Source: Photorhabdus heterorhabditis | Lineage (GTDB): Bacteria; Pseudomonadota; Gammaproteobacteria; Enterobacterales; Enterobacteriaceae | Direction: 5' to 3' | Length of the DNA: 64,000 nt | Assembly: GCF_018448905.1 (NCBI RefSeq) | Contig: NZ_RCWA01000009.1 | Location: 62,001 to 126,000 of the forward strand | Part shown: one piece after another, positions 26,091 to 33,992 of the stretch | Layout of the letters: every line of letters begins with the position of its first letter | Numbering within the stretch: position 1 is the first letter of the stretch | Position numbers and translations under genes: made by a program | Notes under the pieces: generated by a model | What the model was told of the DNA's origin: nothing | The model's database searches: none | The model's input: the letters and a program-made list of their open reading frames with translations, nothing else

Positions 26091-26226
26091 TATACCCAAT
26101 GGATTTCAAGATGGATCGCGACGGCAAGGGAGCGAATCCCCGGGAGCATAGATAACTATGTCATAGAGAACTATGTGACCGGGTGAGTGCAGCCAACAAA
26201 GAGGCAACTTGAAAGATAGCGGGTAT
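26091..26226. repeat. ERIC element with small internal duplication
   Basis: TATACCCAATGGATTTCAAG to AACTTGAAAGATAGCGGGTATA. The central loop carries CATAGATAACTATG followed by a near-copy TCATAGAGAACTATG, lengthening the element to 136 bp, and part of the core stem is shortened. It separates thiF from the Nudix gene; its end abuts the GAGG ribosome binding site of that gene. Confidence 0.9.
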
Positions 26227-26242
26227 AGAGGTGAGTTTGATT

Positions 26243-26698
26243 ATGAGAGCAAATAAAGGCCCCAAAGCGCTATCTGAGCCTAAAGTTGCTACGTTAGCCA
26301 TTGTATATCATAACGATAAAATCTTATTGGTTAGGAGGAATAAGCAGCCTCAGCGGTTTGGTTGGGGTTTTCCTGGCGGATCAGTACTGCCTGGTGAAAG
26401 CCTACACGATGGTGTTTTACGAGAGCTTAAAGAAGAAACGCAATTAGTCGCTACAGTAGAAACAACGCTTACTGTAGTAGAGGTAAATGAATTTGATAGT
26501 GAAGGTGTCCACCATCACTTCATTTTAGTACCACTTCTCTGTAGTTATCTATCGGGAGTTCCTGTGGCTGGAGACGATGCACTGGAATGCCGTTGGATGA
26601 GTTTCAACGATATTTATAACCAATCAGAAACATTAATTGAGCATGTTGCAACAGTGGCTCGGGAAGCTGACGCCATTATCAGAGCACGAACTCATTAA
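26243..26698 (+). CDS. Nudix hydrolase of the thiamine-antivitamin island
   Basis: About 151 aa from ATG 26243 (GAGGTGAG upstream); a GTG at 26231 is the alternative. A complete Nudix box is visible: GGSVLPGESLHDGVLRELKEET, matching GX5EX7REUXEE. The segment RFGWGFPGG before it is typical of MutT-like enzymes. It hydrolyses a nucleoside or pyrimidine diphosphate. In this setting plausible substrates are hydroxymethylpyrimidine pyrophosphate, thiamine pyrophosphate or the antivitamin pyrophosphate, giving either a biosynthetic or a self-protection step. The substrate is inferred from context only. Confidence 0.85.
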   Translation: MRANKGPKALSEPKVATLAIVYHNDKILLVRRNKQPQRFGWGFPGGSVLPGESLHDGVLRELKEETQLVATVETTLTVVEVNEFDSEGVHHHFILVPLLCSYLSGVPVAGDDALECRWMSFNDIYNQSETLIEHVATVAREADAIIRARTH

Positions 26699-26720
26699 CG
26701 TTTGAATAAGGTCTTTATAT

Positions 26721-27188
26721 ATGAAAAAGATGTTTCTTGCTGGACCGTTTAAAGCATTAGTCGATCCTGAAAGTCATGTAATGTCACACAAAAATATCGA
26801 TCAATTCCAAAGCATCATCAAATACTTTGAAGAGAGAGAATGGTCTGTGCACTGTGCTCATAAGCGTGAAAAATGGGGGCGTGAGTTTATGACGCCTTCT
26901 CAATGCACACTTATTGATTACGAAGAAATTAGTCAGTGTGACTATTTTGTAGCTTTCCCTGGAGTCCCTGCTTCGCCTGGTACGCATATTGAAATGGGGT
27001 GGGCATCCGCTATGAAAAAGCCAGTGGTGCTTTTGCTTGAAAAGAACGAAGAATACGCTTTTTTAGTCCAAGGGCTGGGTGAAATCACTTCAGTTAAAAC
27101 GTTGCGTTACAGCAAGGAAGCCGGTGTTGATATCGCCCAAATAGAGATGTTAATCGAAGAATTCGAGGGTGTTCATGAATCGCTTTGA
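26721..27188 (+). CDS. bcmB: Nucleoside 2-deoxyribosyltransferase-like (hydroxymethyl)CMP hydrolase, BcmB/MilB-like
   Basis: 155 aa of the deoxyribosyltransferase fold: N-terminal FLAGPF, CDYFVAFPGVP (Asp74) and GTHIEMGWASA with the likely catalytic Glu91. In mildiomycin (MilB) and bacimethrin (BcmB) biosynthesis, members of this fold cut the N-glycosidic bond of CMP or hydroxymethyl-CMP to free the cytosine base. Coupling to the thymidylate-synthase-like gene (14-bp overlap) and the methyltransferase behind it supports the same role here. A generic deoxyribosyltransferase is the alternative. The name is by analogy. Confidence 0.8.
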   Translation: MKKMFLAGPFKALVDPESHVMSHKNIDQFQSIIKYFEEREWSVHCAHKREKWGREFMTPSQCTLIDYEEISQCDYFVAFPGVPASPGTHIEMGWASAMKKPVVLLLEKNEEYAFLVQGLGEITSVKTLRYSKEAGVDIAQIEMLIEEFEGVHESL

Positions 27189-28140
27189 TACATTTGATCA
27201 ATTGTATATCTCGACACTTGATCTGGTTAATAATAACTATGAATTTGAAAATAGACCGCGGGGGCATTCCGAACGTGAGGTTCTTGGTTTTAGTTGTAAA
27301 TTGACGAACCCGTTATCGAGATATTGTTTTCATCCCGTCAGAAAGCAAAATGTCATTTTCAACTATGCCGAAGCCTTATGGTATCTCTCAGGAAAGAATG
27401 ATCTTGATTTTATATCCTGGTACGCCCCGTCTATGACCAAGTACTCAGCAGATGGGGTAACTTTGCCGGGTACTGGCTATGGCAAGAAATTATTGCATTT
27501 CGGATCTGACGATCTGAACCAAATTGCCAGAGCTATCGACATTATCAAGAATGACGACGCTGATAGTAAGAGAGTATTCCTTCAGATATTCAGTGCGGAT
27601 GAAGATATTTATAAAACTAATATAGACGTTTCATGCACTTTAGGGCTGCAATTACTCTTGCGTGAAGGAAAACTGCACTTGGTTGCATACATGCGGGCTA
27701 ACGATGCATATGTGGGTATGTTAGGCGATATTTTCTCATTCACTTTCATTCAAGAGTTCATAGCATCAATGCTTGGGTGTGAAGTGGGTCAATATACCCA
27801 TAACGTGGGTTCGATTCACATATACCAGCCTAATCAAGAGAAAGTCCAAGGTATATTAGATCGTCCATTTGAAACATTTGAGCCAATATGTTCACCGCCT
27901 GTAATGCCTAAATCAGATTTTTCAGTGGTATCTAAGGTTTTGGAGTACGAGAAGAAAATTCGGCGCTCTGAATTGTCTTTGAACGATATAAATCAGCTTC
28001 CACTAGACGAGTACTGGATAGAAATTCTCCGTCTCTTTAAAGTGAACACTTATCTCCGAAGTGGAGAGAGCGTGCCTGATATGCTGATTGAAAATATCCA
28101 TCCATTTCACAAATCTTTTTTATTGAACAGGCTGAAATAG
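27175..28140 (+). CDS. bcmA: Thymidylate-synthase-fold CMP hydroxymethylase, BcmA/MilA-like
   Basis: About 321 aa from ATG 27175, with GAGG upstream. The thymidylate synthase core is clear: DSKRVFLQIF (phosphate-binding Arg), the nucleophile in DVSCTLGLQ (Cys154), then RANDAYVGMLGDIFSF and GSIHIYQPN. At the position of the TS Asn that recognises uracil (Asn177 in E. coli; spacing Arg166+11) this protein has Asp (Asp185, Arg174+11). That Asn-to-Asp change is the known determinant for cytosine nucleotides in phage dCMP hydroxymethylase. It should therefore transfer a one-carbon unit from methylene-tetrahydrofolate to CMP, giving 5-hydroxymethyl-CMP, the first step to bacimethrin. Confidence 0.85.
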   Translation: MNRFDTFDQLYISTLDLVNNNYEFENRPRGHSEREVLGFSCKLTNPLSRYCFHPVRKQNVIFNYAEALWYLSGKNDLDFISWYAPSMTKYSADGVTLPGTGYGKKLLHFGSDDLNQIARAIDIIKNDDADSKRVFLQIFSADEDIYKTNIDVSCTLGLQLLLREGKLHLVAYMRANDAYVGMLGDIFSFTFIQEFIASMLGCEVGQYTHNVGSIHIYQPNQEKVQGILDRPFETFEPICSPPVMPKSDFSVVSKVLEYEKKIRRSELSLNDINQLPLDEYWIEILRLFKVNTYLRSGESVPDMLIENIHPFHKSFLLNRLK

Positions 28141-28196
28141 GTAAAATTTAGCCTTTTGGGTTATTACTATACTAATCTAATAATATGAGATGACAA

Positions 28197-28916
28197 ATGA
28201 GCACTAACTGGATGAATGAAGATGTATCAAGATTATTCGATCAATATGATGATTATTTGGAGGAGAGACTTGGGTACACACCATTGATTGAAAACCTTAA
28301 GGAGAGCCTGGGGCAAAATATATCGGTTCTTGATTACGGTTGTGGTAGTGGGAAAGTGTCACGTCGGCTAATTGCCAGAGACATAAAGATGGTAACGGGA
28401 GTCGATATCTCACAAACCATGGTGGATAAAGCTTCCAGCAACATCAATCGGGGCAATAGTTCTTATCATCAAATCAGAGAGGGGGTCCTTAACTTCAATG
28501 ATAATACTTTCGATGCAGCTATATGTTGTTACGTGTTCATCAATAACAGTAAAAAGTCTGATCTTTTAAAAATTGCCAGGGAAGTTTATAGGACATTAAA
28601 ACCTGGCGGCATTTTTTACGTATTGGATACCAATCCAGATTCCACTGGGATTAAGTTCAGTTCTTTTATGAGCGGTGATCCAAATAAGAAATACAGTGAT
28701 GGAGACAGCAAGTCAGTGTATTTAGATCTGCCAGATGGAAGTATTTTTAATATTTTAGATACGAATTGGCATAAAGATACATATTACAAAATATTAAGTG
28801 AGGCTGGATTCAAAACTATTGAACTTTTTGAGCATTGTGACGCCGATGCTTCAAAGGATACTGAAAGTCTACGATATTCCCCACCGTTCGTAATGTTCAA
28901 AGCAACTAAATTCTAG
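28197..28916 (+). CDS. bcmC: Class I SAM methyltransferase, BcmC-like
   Basis: 239 aa. Motif I VLDYGCGSGKVSR and the acidic VTGVDIS define a class I SAM-dependent methyltransferase; a post-II block (FDAAICCYVFIN) and LKPGGIFYVLDTNPD follow. In the bacimethrin route a methyltransferase O-methylates the C2 oxygen of 5-hydroxymethylcytosine to give the 2-methoxypyrimidine. The position directly after the BcmB- and BcmA-like genes supports that role. The fold is certain; the substrate is inferred from synteny. Confidence 0.78.
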   Translation: MSTNWMNEDVSRLFDQYDDYLEERLGYTPLIENLKESLGQNISVLDYGCGSGKVSRRLIARDIKMVTGVDISQTMVDKASSNINRGNSSYHQIREGVLNFNDNTFDAAICCYVFINNSKKSDLLKIAREVYRTLKPGGIFYVLDTNPDSTGIKFSSFMSGDPNKKYSDGDSKSVYLDLPDGSIFNILDTNWHKDTYYKILSEAGFKTIELFEHCDADASKDTESLRYSPPFVMFKATKF

Positions 28917-28994
28917 ATGCCTCATGGAATTCCTTACTTGTTACAAAAATATCAGTGAGGGATTCCACATGACTAGTTTCGAAGGTAATTTAAG

Positions 28995-29951
28995 ATGGCA
29001 TTAGTGAGTTTAAGTGGACTGAGATCCAACCGATATGTCTTCGGTTTATTGCTGGCGGTGATGGCAACCTGCCTATATTCGCTTAAAGGTATTCTTGTAA
29101 AAATAATGTACAAAAATGGCATTGATAGCATCAGTGTTATGGCGCTCAGGATGTTCTTTGTATTACCCATTTACGTCTTTATTGGAATAAGAATTTATAC
29201 CAAACTCACTCCCAAACAGGCGAACTCCATTAAGTCTAACTGGCACTGGTGTTGTTTGGTTGGGGTCGTTGGTTACTACTTATCAAGCTTCTTCGATCTG
29301 AAAAGTCTGAATTATATAAGTGCACAACTTTCCGGTTTGGTTTCGTTCACTTATCCAATATTTGTTTGTTTTATAAACTGGTTTTTGTTTAAGGAAACGT
29401 TCAAAAAAGATATGTGGCTGACGCTTTTCTTGAGCTATAGCGGCATTATCCTGCTCTTATCGTATGAGTTCAGCTTCGGAGATACCTACAGTGTATTGTT
29501 TGGATCAGCGTATGCCATAGGAGGTTCGTTGGCCTTTGCTTGTTATATGGTCTTTAGTAAACGCCTTATGGCCAAAATGCCAGGCGCTATGTTTACTAGC
29601 ATTGCTATGGGTGCAGCGAGCGTATGTGTATTTATGCATTTTCTAGCCGAGGAGGAATGGAAAGACATAACTCTAACCCTACAAATCTTGTTACTTTCTT
29701 TGACGATCGCAATAGCTTGTACTGTTGCCCCTTCTTTTATCTTGAGTGAAGCCATTAACTGCATTGGGACTAATCAGGTTGCGGTGATGGGAGCATTTGG
29801 TCCGGCGGCAACAGCTCTTATGGCAGTTTTCATACTATCAGAGCCATTCAGTAGCTATCATTTTTTGGGAATGACATTAGTCGTTCTATCGGTAAGTTGG
29901 TCATTTTTGATGAAATTTATAAAAACCAAATTACATTACTCAAAAGAATAA
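28995..29951 (+). CDS. EamA/DMT-family transporter
   Basis: 318 aa with ten predicted transmembrane helices in two EamA repeats (N-terminal YVFGLLLAVMATCLYSLKGI; C-terminal AFGPAATALMAVFILSEPFSSYHFLGMTLVV). Drug/metabolite transporters of this type export small molecules, amino acids or metabolites. Its place between the methyltransferase and thiaminase genes makes it the likely exporter of the antivitamin (or importer of a pyrimidine precursor). The N-terminal positive stretch and the absence of other domains are normal for the family. Confidence 0.85.
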   Translation: MALVSLSGLRSNRYVFGLLLAVMATCLYSLKGILVKIMYKNGIDSISVMALRMFFVLPIYVFIGIRIYTKLTPKQANSIKSNWHWCCLVGVVGYYLSSFFDLKSLNYISAQLSGLVSFTYPIFVCFINWFLFKETFKKDMWLTLFLSYSGIILLLSYEFSFGDTYSVLFGSAYAIGGSLAFACYMVFSKRLMAKMPGAMFTSIAMGAASVCVFMHFLAEEEWKDITLTLQILLLSLTIAIACTVAPSFILSEAINCIGTNQVAVMGAFGPAATALMAVFILSEPFSSYHFLGMTLVVLSVSWSFLMKFIKTKLHYSKE

Positions 29952-29976
29952 TCATCTCAATTGTAAGGAGATAGAC

Positions 29977-31212
29977 GTGAATATTTTAAAGTTCAGACAA
30001 ATTAAGTATTTCATCGTATCTTGGTTTGCTTCGATCTTGGCAATTGGGTCGGCATTTGCTCAAGATATTCATGTCGGTTTGTACCCTTGGGTACCTCGCG
30101 TAGAGCAGTTTCAGACTGAACTGACTAAAGTTTGGAAACAAAGATATCCAGATGATAACCTTATTTTTGCAGCTAAAGAAGTTTGGGATGGCGGTTACAA
30201 TACAGACCCATCAGATCAATTAGATGTTTATGTATTTGATGCAATTCACATGAATTATCTCGCTAATAATGGTTGGTTGTTACCGCTCGAAAAATCGGAT
30301 ATTGATGATTTTGAGGATTTATTTGATTATGCAATGGATGGAGTCAAAGTTGTAGATGCGGAATCATATTGGGGAATTCCTCAATTGGGATGTACTCACA
30401 TATTGTTCTATCACGCTAATGATATTGAATTGCGTATCGCTCAGACATTAACCCAACTAAAAACAACTTTAAATTCCTGCCAATATACAGGCCAGATTCC
30501 ACCAAAGAAGACGGGGTTAATGATAGATATGAGTAGTTCAATAATAAATGCTTTGTACTTGCAGGCAGTCTATAGTCTCCATAACCAGATGCCGAAGAAT
30601 CTGCCATTCAGCCCAGTGGAGTTTAATGCTGACGCAATTACAAATTTAAGATCCATTATGGAAATGTCTAGTTATGATAATTCCACTAAGAAGGCGGCTA
30701 GTTACCAACATGGTGTATGGTTTGAAGCAGGTTATGGTAGAGCGTTTGTAGGTTTCACTGAATCAATGACAGTTATGAGTAGTACAGCCTTGGATAATAT
30801 CGATTTCAAAGTGATGCCATTATCGAATAATACCGAAAGCAACCCTCTCTTTTACGCTGATATTGTCGGAGTTTATCCGAAGCAAAATAGGAGTGCTGAG
30901 GAGATCTCAAAGGTCAAAGAGCTAGCGAATGTTATGGCATCAAAAGATTATATGGTTTCAAGCTCGATCCCTGTTCCGGGCGCTTTGTCGGGACCCAAAT
31001 CAAACCCGCAATATCTAATGCCTGTTCGAAAATCAATTTTTGTTGAATTAGGAAATAAATATCCAATTTACAACAAAATGCAAATGCTTGTTGAAAACAG
31101 TTCTCCAGTACTTTTTACCATGAATGAACAAAGTAAGACCTGGATAAGCGAAATGAAAGCAAGTCTTCAATCCGCGATTAAAGCTGACTTTTCATGTGAG
31201 GTTTCACCTTAG
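29977..31212 (+). CDS. bcmE: Secreted thiaminase I (thiamine pyridinylase)
   Basis: 411 aa from GTG 29977, with AAGGAG six bases upstream. A signal peptide ends at GSAFA (cleavage near residue 28), so the enzyme acts in the periplasm or outside. It matches Paenibacillus/Clostridium thiaminase I along its length: VGLYPWVPRVEQFQ, LDVYVFDAIH, YWGIPQLGCTHILFYH with the nucleophilic Cys139, GRAFVGFTESM with the general base Glu262, NPLFYADIVGVYP and YPIYNKMQ near the end. Thiaminase I replaces the thiazole of thiamine by another nucleophile, destroying the vitamin. With the bacimethrin-type genes upstream it forms a two-pronged attack on thiamine. The fold resembles a periplasmic binding protein, so automated annotation may miscall it as a solute-binding protein. 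Confidence 0.92.
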   Translation: MNILKFRQIKYFIVSWFASILAIGSAFAQDIHVGLYPWVPRVEQFQTELTKVWKQRYPDDNLIFAAKEVWDGGYNTDPSDQLDVYVFDAIHMNYLANNGWLLPLEKSDIDDFEDLFDYAMDGVKVVDAESYWGIPQLGCTHILFYHANDIELRIAQTLTQLKTTLNSCQYTGQIPPKKTGLMIDMSSSIINALYLQAVYSLHNQMPKNLPFSPVEFNADAITNLRSIMEMSSYDNSTKKAASYQHGVWFEAGYGRAFVGFTESMTVMSSTALDNIDFKVMPLSNNTESNPLFYADIVGVYPKQNRSAEEISKVKELANVMASKDYMVSSSIPVPGALSGPKSNPQYLMPVRKSIFVELGNKYPIYNKMQMLVENSSPVLFTMNEQSKTWISEMKASLQSAIKADFSCEVSP

Positions 31213-31231
31213 TTTAATCTGTGATTTTTTA

Positions 31232-31270
31232 AACCTCGACTGACATTTTTAGCATATGTTAGTTGAGGTT
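31232..31270 (+). terminator. Long hairpin after thiaminase I
   Basis: AACCTCGACTGAC (31232-31244) pairs with GTTAGTTGAGGTT (31258-31270), a 13-bp stem with two G-U pairs and a 13-nt loop, about 20 bp after the thiaminase stop. A T-rich stretch follows at about 31286. It marks the end of the thiamine-antivitamin operon. Confidence 0.55.
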
Positions 31271-31355
31271 GGGCAAGGCAGGATTTTTATTTTTTTACAA
31301 TAAAATCAATAAGGTAATCCAAGTCCTGCCATGCAATACACCACGGTGTAATATC

Positions 31356-32519
31356 TCAAGTTCTACGGCGCGATATAACTAATTTATCCTTCGGACGATC
31401 CGCCCAATCGGAGATTTGATTGCTGAAGTTATCTGCCAACAAATAAGACGGAGTTTTAGCGAACCAATCAGAGAGTGAGATATCCTGGTAGATGCCGTTA
31501 TCTAGCACAACCAGCACCTTGAGATCATCATTACCCATATTTTCGATATAGTGACCAAATCCCTGTGGCACGTAACCGACGTCGGTTGGCCCAAATTTCG
31601 AGGTTTGTGCGTGTCCGTGGGAACTAAACACGGTCATACGTCCTTTGCCTGAAATGTAATATTGCCATTCGTTAGCATTCGGATGCCAATGTAGTTCACG
31701 TATTGCACCCGGTTTAACGATCTCGATGAGACCGGTGATAGTGGTAGAAATGGGAAATTCCTTCGATGATGCCCGATAAATACTTCCTGCATCGTTCTCA
31801 AAGAAGGGTTTGTTTTTCAAGAGTTCATAACGGTGGGTGAGTGGGGCATCGTTCAATCCTCCGTCGTCTATAGGTAGGGGAAGTTTTGGCGGTATGGCGC
31901 CACCGACGATGTAAGCTTCACCCTGTTTAAGTTTGGAAAAAACGGATGCTGGCATGTTAACACTTTTCTCTAGCGCTTCTTTCGGCGTATGCGTTATCCA
32001 ATCAGTGATGCTGAATGTGCCAAATTCTGAGAAGTGCCCGTCGTCAAAAGTCAGAATGAAATGCGCGCCATCTTCAAGCGCTTGAATAGAATGACCATGA
32101 CCTTTGGGAAAATACCATACATCACCGGGGCCAAAATCGGCTACTTCACTTTTGCCCTCTGGATCGATAATGGTAATACGTGCATGACCTTCAAGCATAT
32201 ATGCCCATTCAGCGGCAACAGCATGCCAATGGAGTTCACGCACACCACCCGGTTCGAGCATCATATCAACACCGGCAATCCCTTCAGATATCGGAAATTG
32301 TTCTATTGTGGCTTCCCGTGCCCACCCATATTCAAATATACGTTTTTTGCTGTCTGTAAATTTATATTTATACGAACTTTTGGCCCCAACGGGGGGGATA
32401 TTATTACCCGTAGTGACAGTATTGTGTTGTTCATCAGCAACAGCGGATTTAATCATACTACCCATGCTAGCTGCTGCACCAATTGCGGATGCTTTCAAGA
32501 TATCACGACGTGAGAACAT
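31356..32519 (-). CDS. Tat-exported bicupin, oxalate decarboxylase-like
   Basis: 387 aa from the ATG at 32519 (GGAGG upstream); longer starts precede the obvious export signal. The N-terminus MFSRRDILKASAIGAAAS is a twin-arginine signal, so the protein is folded before export. Two cupin domains each carry metal ligands: RELHWHAVAAEW.. with FPKGHGHSIQ, and RELHWHPNANEW.. with VPQGFGHYIEN. This is the oxalate decarboxylase (OxdC) pattern with manganese sites. The N-terminal active-site lid that reads SENST in OxdC is SEFGT here; the key Glu is kept. Activity on oxalate is likely but not certain; oxidase activity is the alternative. No formyl-CoA or oxalate genes lie nearby. Confidence 0.85.
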   Translation of the reverse strand: MFSRRDILKASAIGAAASMGSMIKSAVADEQHNTVTTGNNIPPVGAKSSYKYKFTDSKKRIFEYGWAREATIEQFPISEGIAGVDMMLEPGGVRELHWHAVAAEWAYMLEGHARITIIDPEGKSEVADFGPGDVWYFPKGHGHSIQALEDGAHFILTFDDGHFSEFGTFSITDWITHTPKEALEKSVNMPASVFSKLKQGEAYIVGGAIPPKLPLPIDDGGLNDAPLTHRYELLKNKPFFENDAGSIYRASSKEFPISTTITGLIEIVKPGAIRELHWHPNANEWQYYISGKGRMTVFSSHGHAQTSKFGPTDVGYVPQGFGHYIENMGNDDLKVLVVLDNGIYQDISLSDWFAKTPSYLLADNFSNQISDWADRPKDKLVISRRRT

Positions 32520-32686
32520 ATTTTTGCCTCCAAAAATGGTACCCGTAAGAGTGGTTGCAAGCTGATATATATTCGTTTGGTTTTTTAAACTAATTATTGT
32601 CACTGGAATGAAAAATCAGAGGTGACTTGTTAATCATAGTAAAAAGGTGAATTTTGAATGAGGAAAAAGTGTTTATTTTTATTTTC

Positions 32687-32723
32687 GCTATTTTTGCCCA
32701 TCCCCCCGATAGGGTTCAAAGTT
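32687..32723. repeat. Left copy of a 36-37 bp inverted repeat (partner at 48359-48394)
   Basis: The sequence beginning GCTATTTTTGCCCATC and ending GGGTTCAAAGTT is the reverse complement of 48359-48394, apart from one C (six versus five in the C-run). It looks like the terminus of a shared insertion element; the copies face each other and bracket about 15.7 kb. Confidence 0.8.
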
Positions 32724-32753
32724 ACTTTTCAAGCCCTTCCACTGTTTATGACT

Positions 32754-32966
32754 TTAATCTGTAAATAATGTCGTCAGGTCAACCGACTTGACGAACTTAT
32801 AGGGCAGAGTCCAGTTAACGGTACGGCCTTTACGGTAATTGTTAAATTTAACGTCCTTATTTTTTCGGCTGATGATCCTTTGATTTACATGTTTTAGTTT
32901 TTCTTCAAGCTCATCTTTAAGTTCTTGCAAAGTTTGGGATATTGGTCTTTGTAATACGGGCAGATC
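32754..32966 (-). pseudogene. C-terminal coding remnant, probably of a transposase
   Basis: On the minus strand an open frame ends LQELKDELEEKL..., ISRKNKDVKFNNYRKG and TVNWTLPYKF..SVDLTTLFTD before TAA at 32754-32756. It begins abruptly next to the DeoR-type remnant and has no start codon. Its stop lies about 30 bp inside the inverted-repeat end at 32687-32723, as expected for a transposase C-terminus near its IS end. The family is not identified. Confidence 0.45.
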
Positions 32967-32969
32967 AGG

Positions 32970-33560
32970 TCATTCAGGACACTTTGTTTGTCGGCTTTCC
33001 ACCTGTTCATAAGAATTAAGTCGTCTGTAAAACTTCGCTAAGACCCGGCGGCGGGCAGTTTTTAGTACTGCCTGTTTGACTAATATTTTCTCTTCATGTG
33101 GTGTGGAGACACCATGCTCCAGATCCCATGAACTGGTGCTAATAAAAGCAATGTCTACATTCAAGCTACGAAGTAGCATGGTTGCGGTGCGGCCAACACA
33201 AGAATGATTTCTCTTATCGACTTACCCCCCGGTATGGAACAGATTCAACTGAGGTTTATTCATCAGGTATTGGATAATGGAAAAATCATTAGTAATAATG
33301 GTGAGGTTAAAACGCTCAGCCAATACTCTGGCAATTTCAAATGTGGTGGTGCCGGCATCAAGATAAACAACTTGTCCATCTTCAACCATGGATACCGCAT
33401 ATTGGTCAATTTCTCGTTTATGCCGATGATTAAGTTGGGCTTTTTCATTCCAGGGTAATTCTTGGCGTAGAACATCACTGAGTTGCACACCGCCACTGAC
33501 ATTAATGACTTTGCCTTCCTCTTCCAGAGTGCGGATATTAGGTTTGCCGCAAATTCAGCC
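32970..33560 (-). pseudogene. DeoR-family regulator remnant (frameshifted, N-terminus lost)
   Basis: Three frame-shifted pieces can be read on the minus strand. Around 33560-33480 there is a wing of a DeoR HTH (IRTLEEEGKVINVSGGVQLSD). At 33488-33222 the sugar-phosphate domain reads HKREIDQYAVSMVEDG, YLDAGTTTFEIARVLA and TIITNDFSIIQYL. At 33179-32970 it continues VDIAFISTSSWDLEHGVSTP and EEKILVKQAVLKTARR. The DNA-binding N-terminus is missing and at least two frameshifts are present. It probably once regulated the adjacent four-carbon acid sugar genes (YgbI-like). Confidence 0.75.
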
Positions 33561-33578
33561 ATGATGAATTCCTTTTAT

Positions 33579-33992
33579 TCAGTTTTTGGGATAACGAGTT
33601 TCAAGTTCCTGCACTTGCCCTTTATTTAAGGTGGTGAAACCGTATGGTAATAATGTCAGATATAACCGGGCAGTATCTTCCAATTCTTCCGCATTGAAAA
33701 AAGCTTGCCGTAAAGTTTTGCCACCGACAACAGGTCCGTGGTTAGAAAGCAGAATTGGATGCATGGCAACTTCTTTCGTGGGTTTGTCGCCAGATAGCCA
33801 GTTACCCTCTATATCCAGCTTGCTAAGACGATCAGCTTGCAAGTCGCCAAAACTGGAGTTGGTTGGCGTGATGATAATTGTGCCATCATCCAGTTTGGCA
33901 CTGATATTACCTGCACCGCCACTGCGATAACCTCGGTAAAACATTGAACGAGCCCATTCTACTAATTCTGTTCGTAGCGCCTGTTCACTCAT
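33579..33992 (-). pseudogene. OtnC/YgbL class II aldolase with internal deletion
   Basis: The ATG at 33992 opens MSEQALRTELVEWARSMF.. and GGAGNISAKLDDGTIIITPT, the start of 3-oxo-tetronate 4-phosphate decarboxylase (OtnC). After SGDKPTKEVAMHPI the sequence jumps to LLSNHGPVVGGKTLRQAF, skipping about 75 residues that include the zinc-binding HLHST-type region. The protein would be about 137 aa instead of about 212 and inactive. It is part of a decayed tetronate/threonate utilisation locus. Confidence 0.8.

Noticed and set aside
29977-31212. Reading the 411-aa exported protein as an ABC solute-binding protein
   Set aside because: The fold is similar, but the thiaminase I catalytic Cys and Glu motifs and end-to-end similarity are present and no ABC permease is adjacent.
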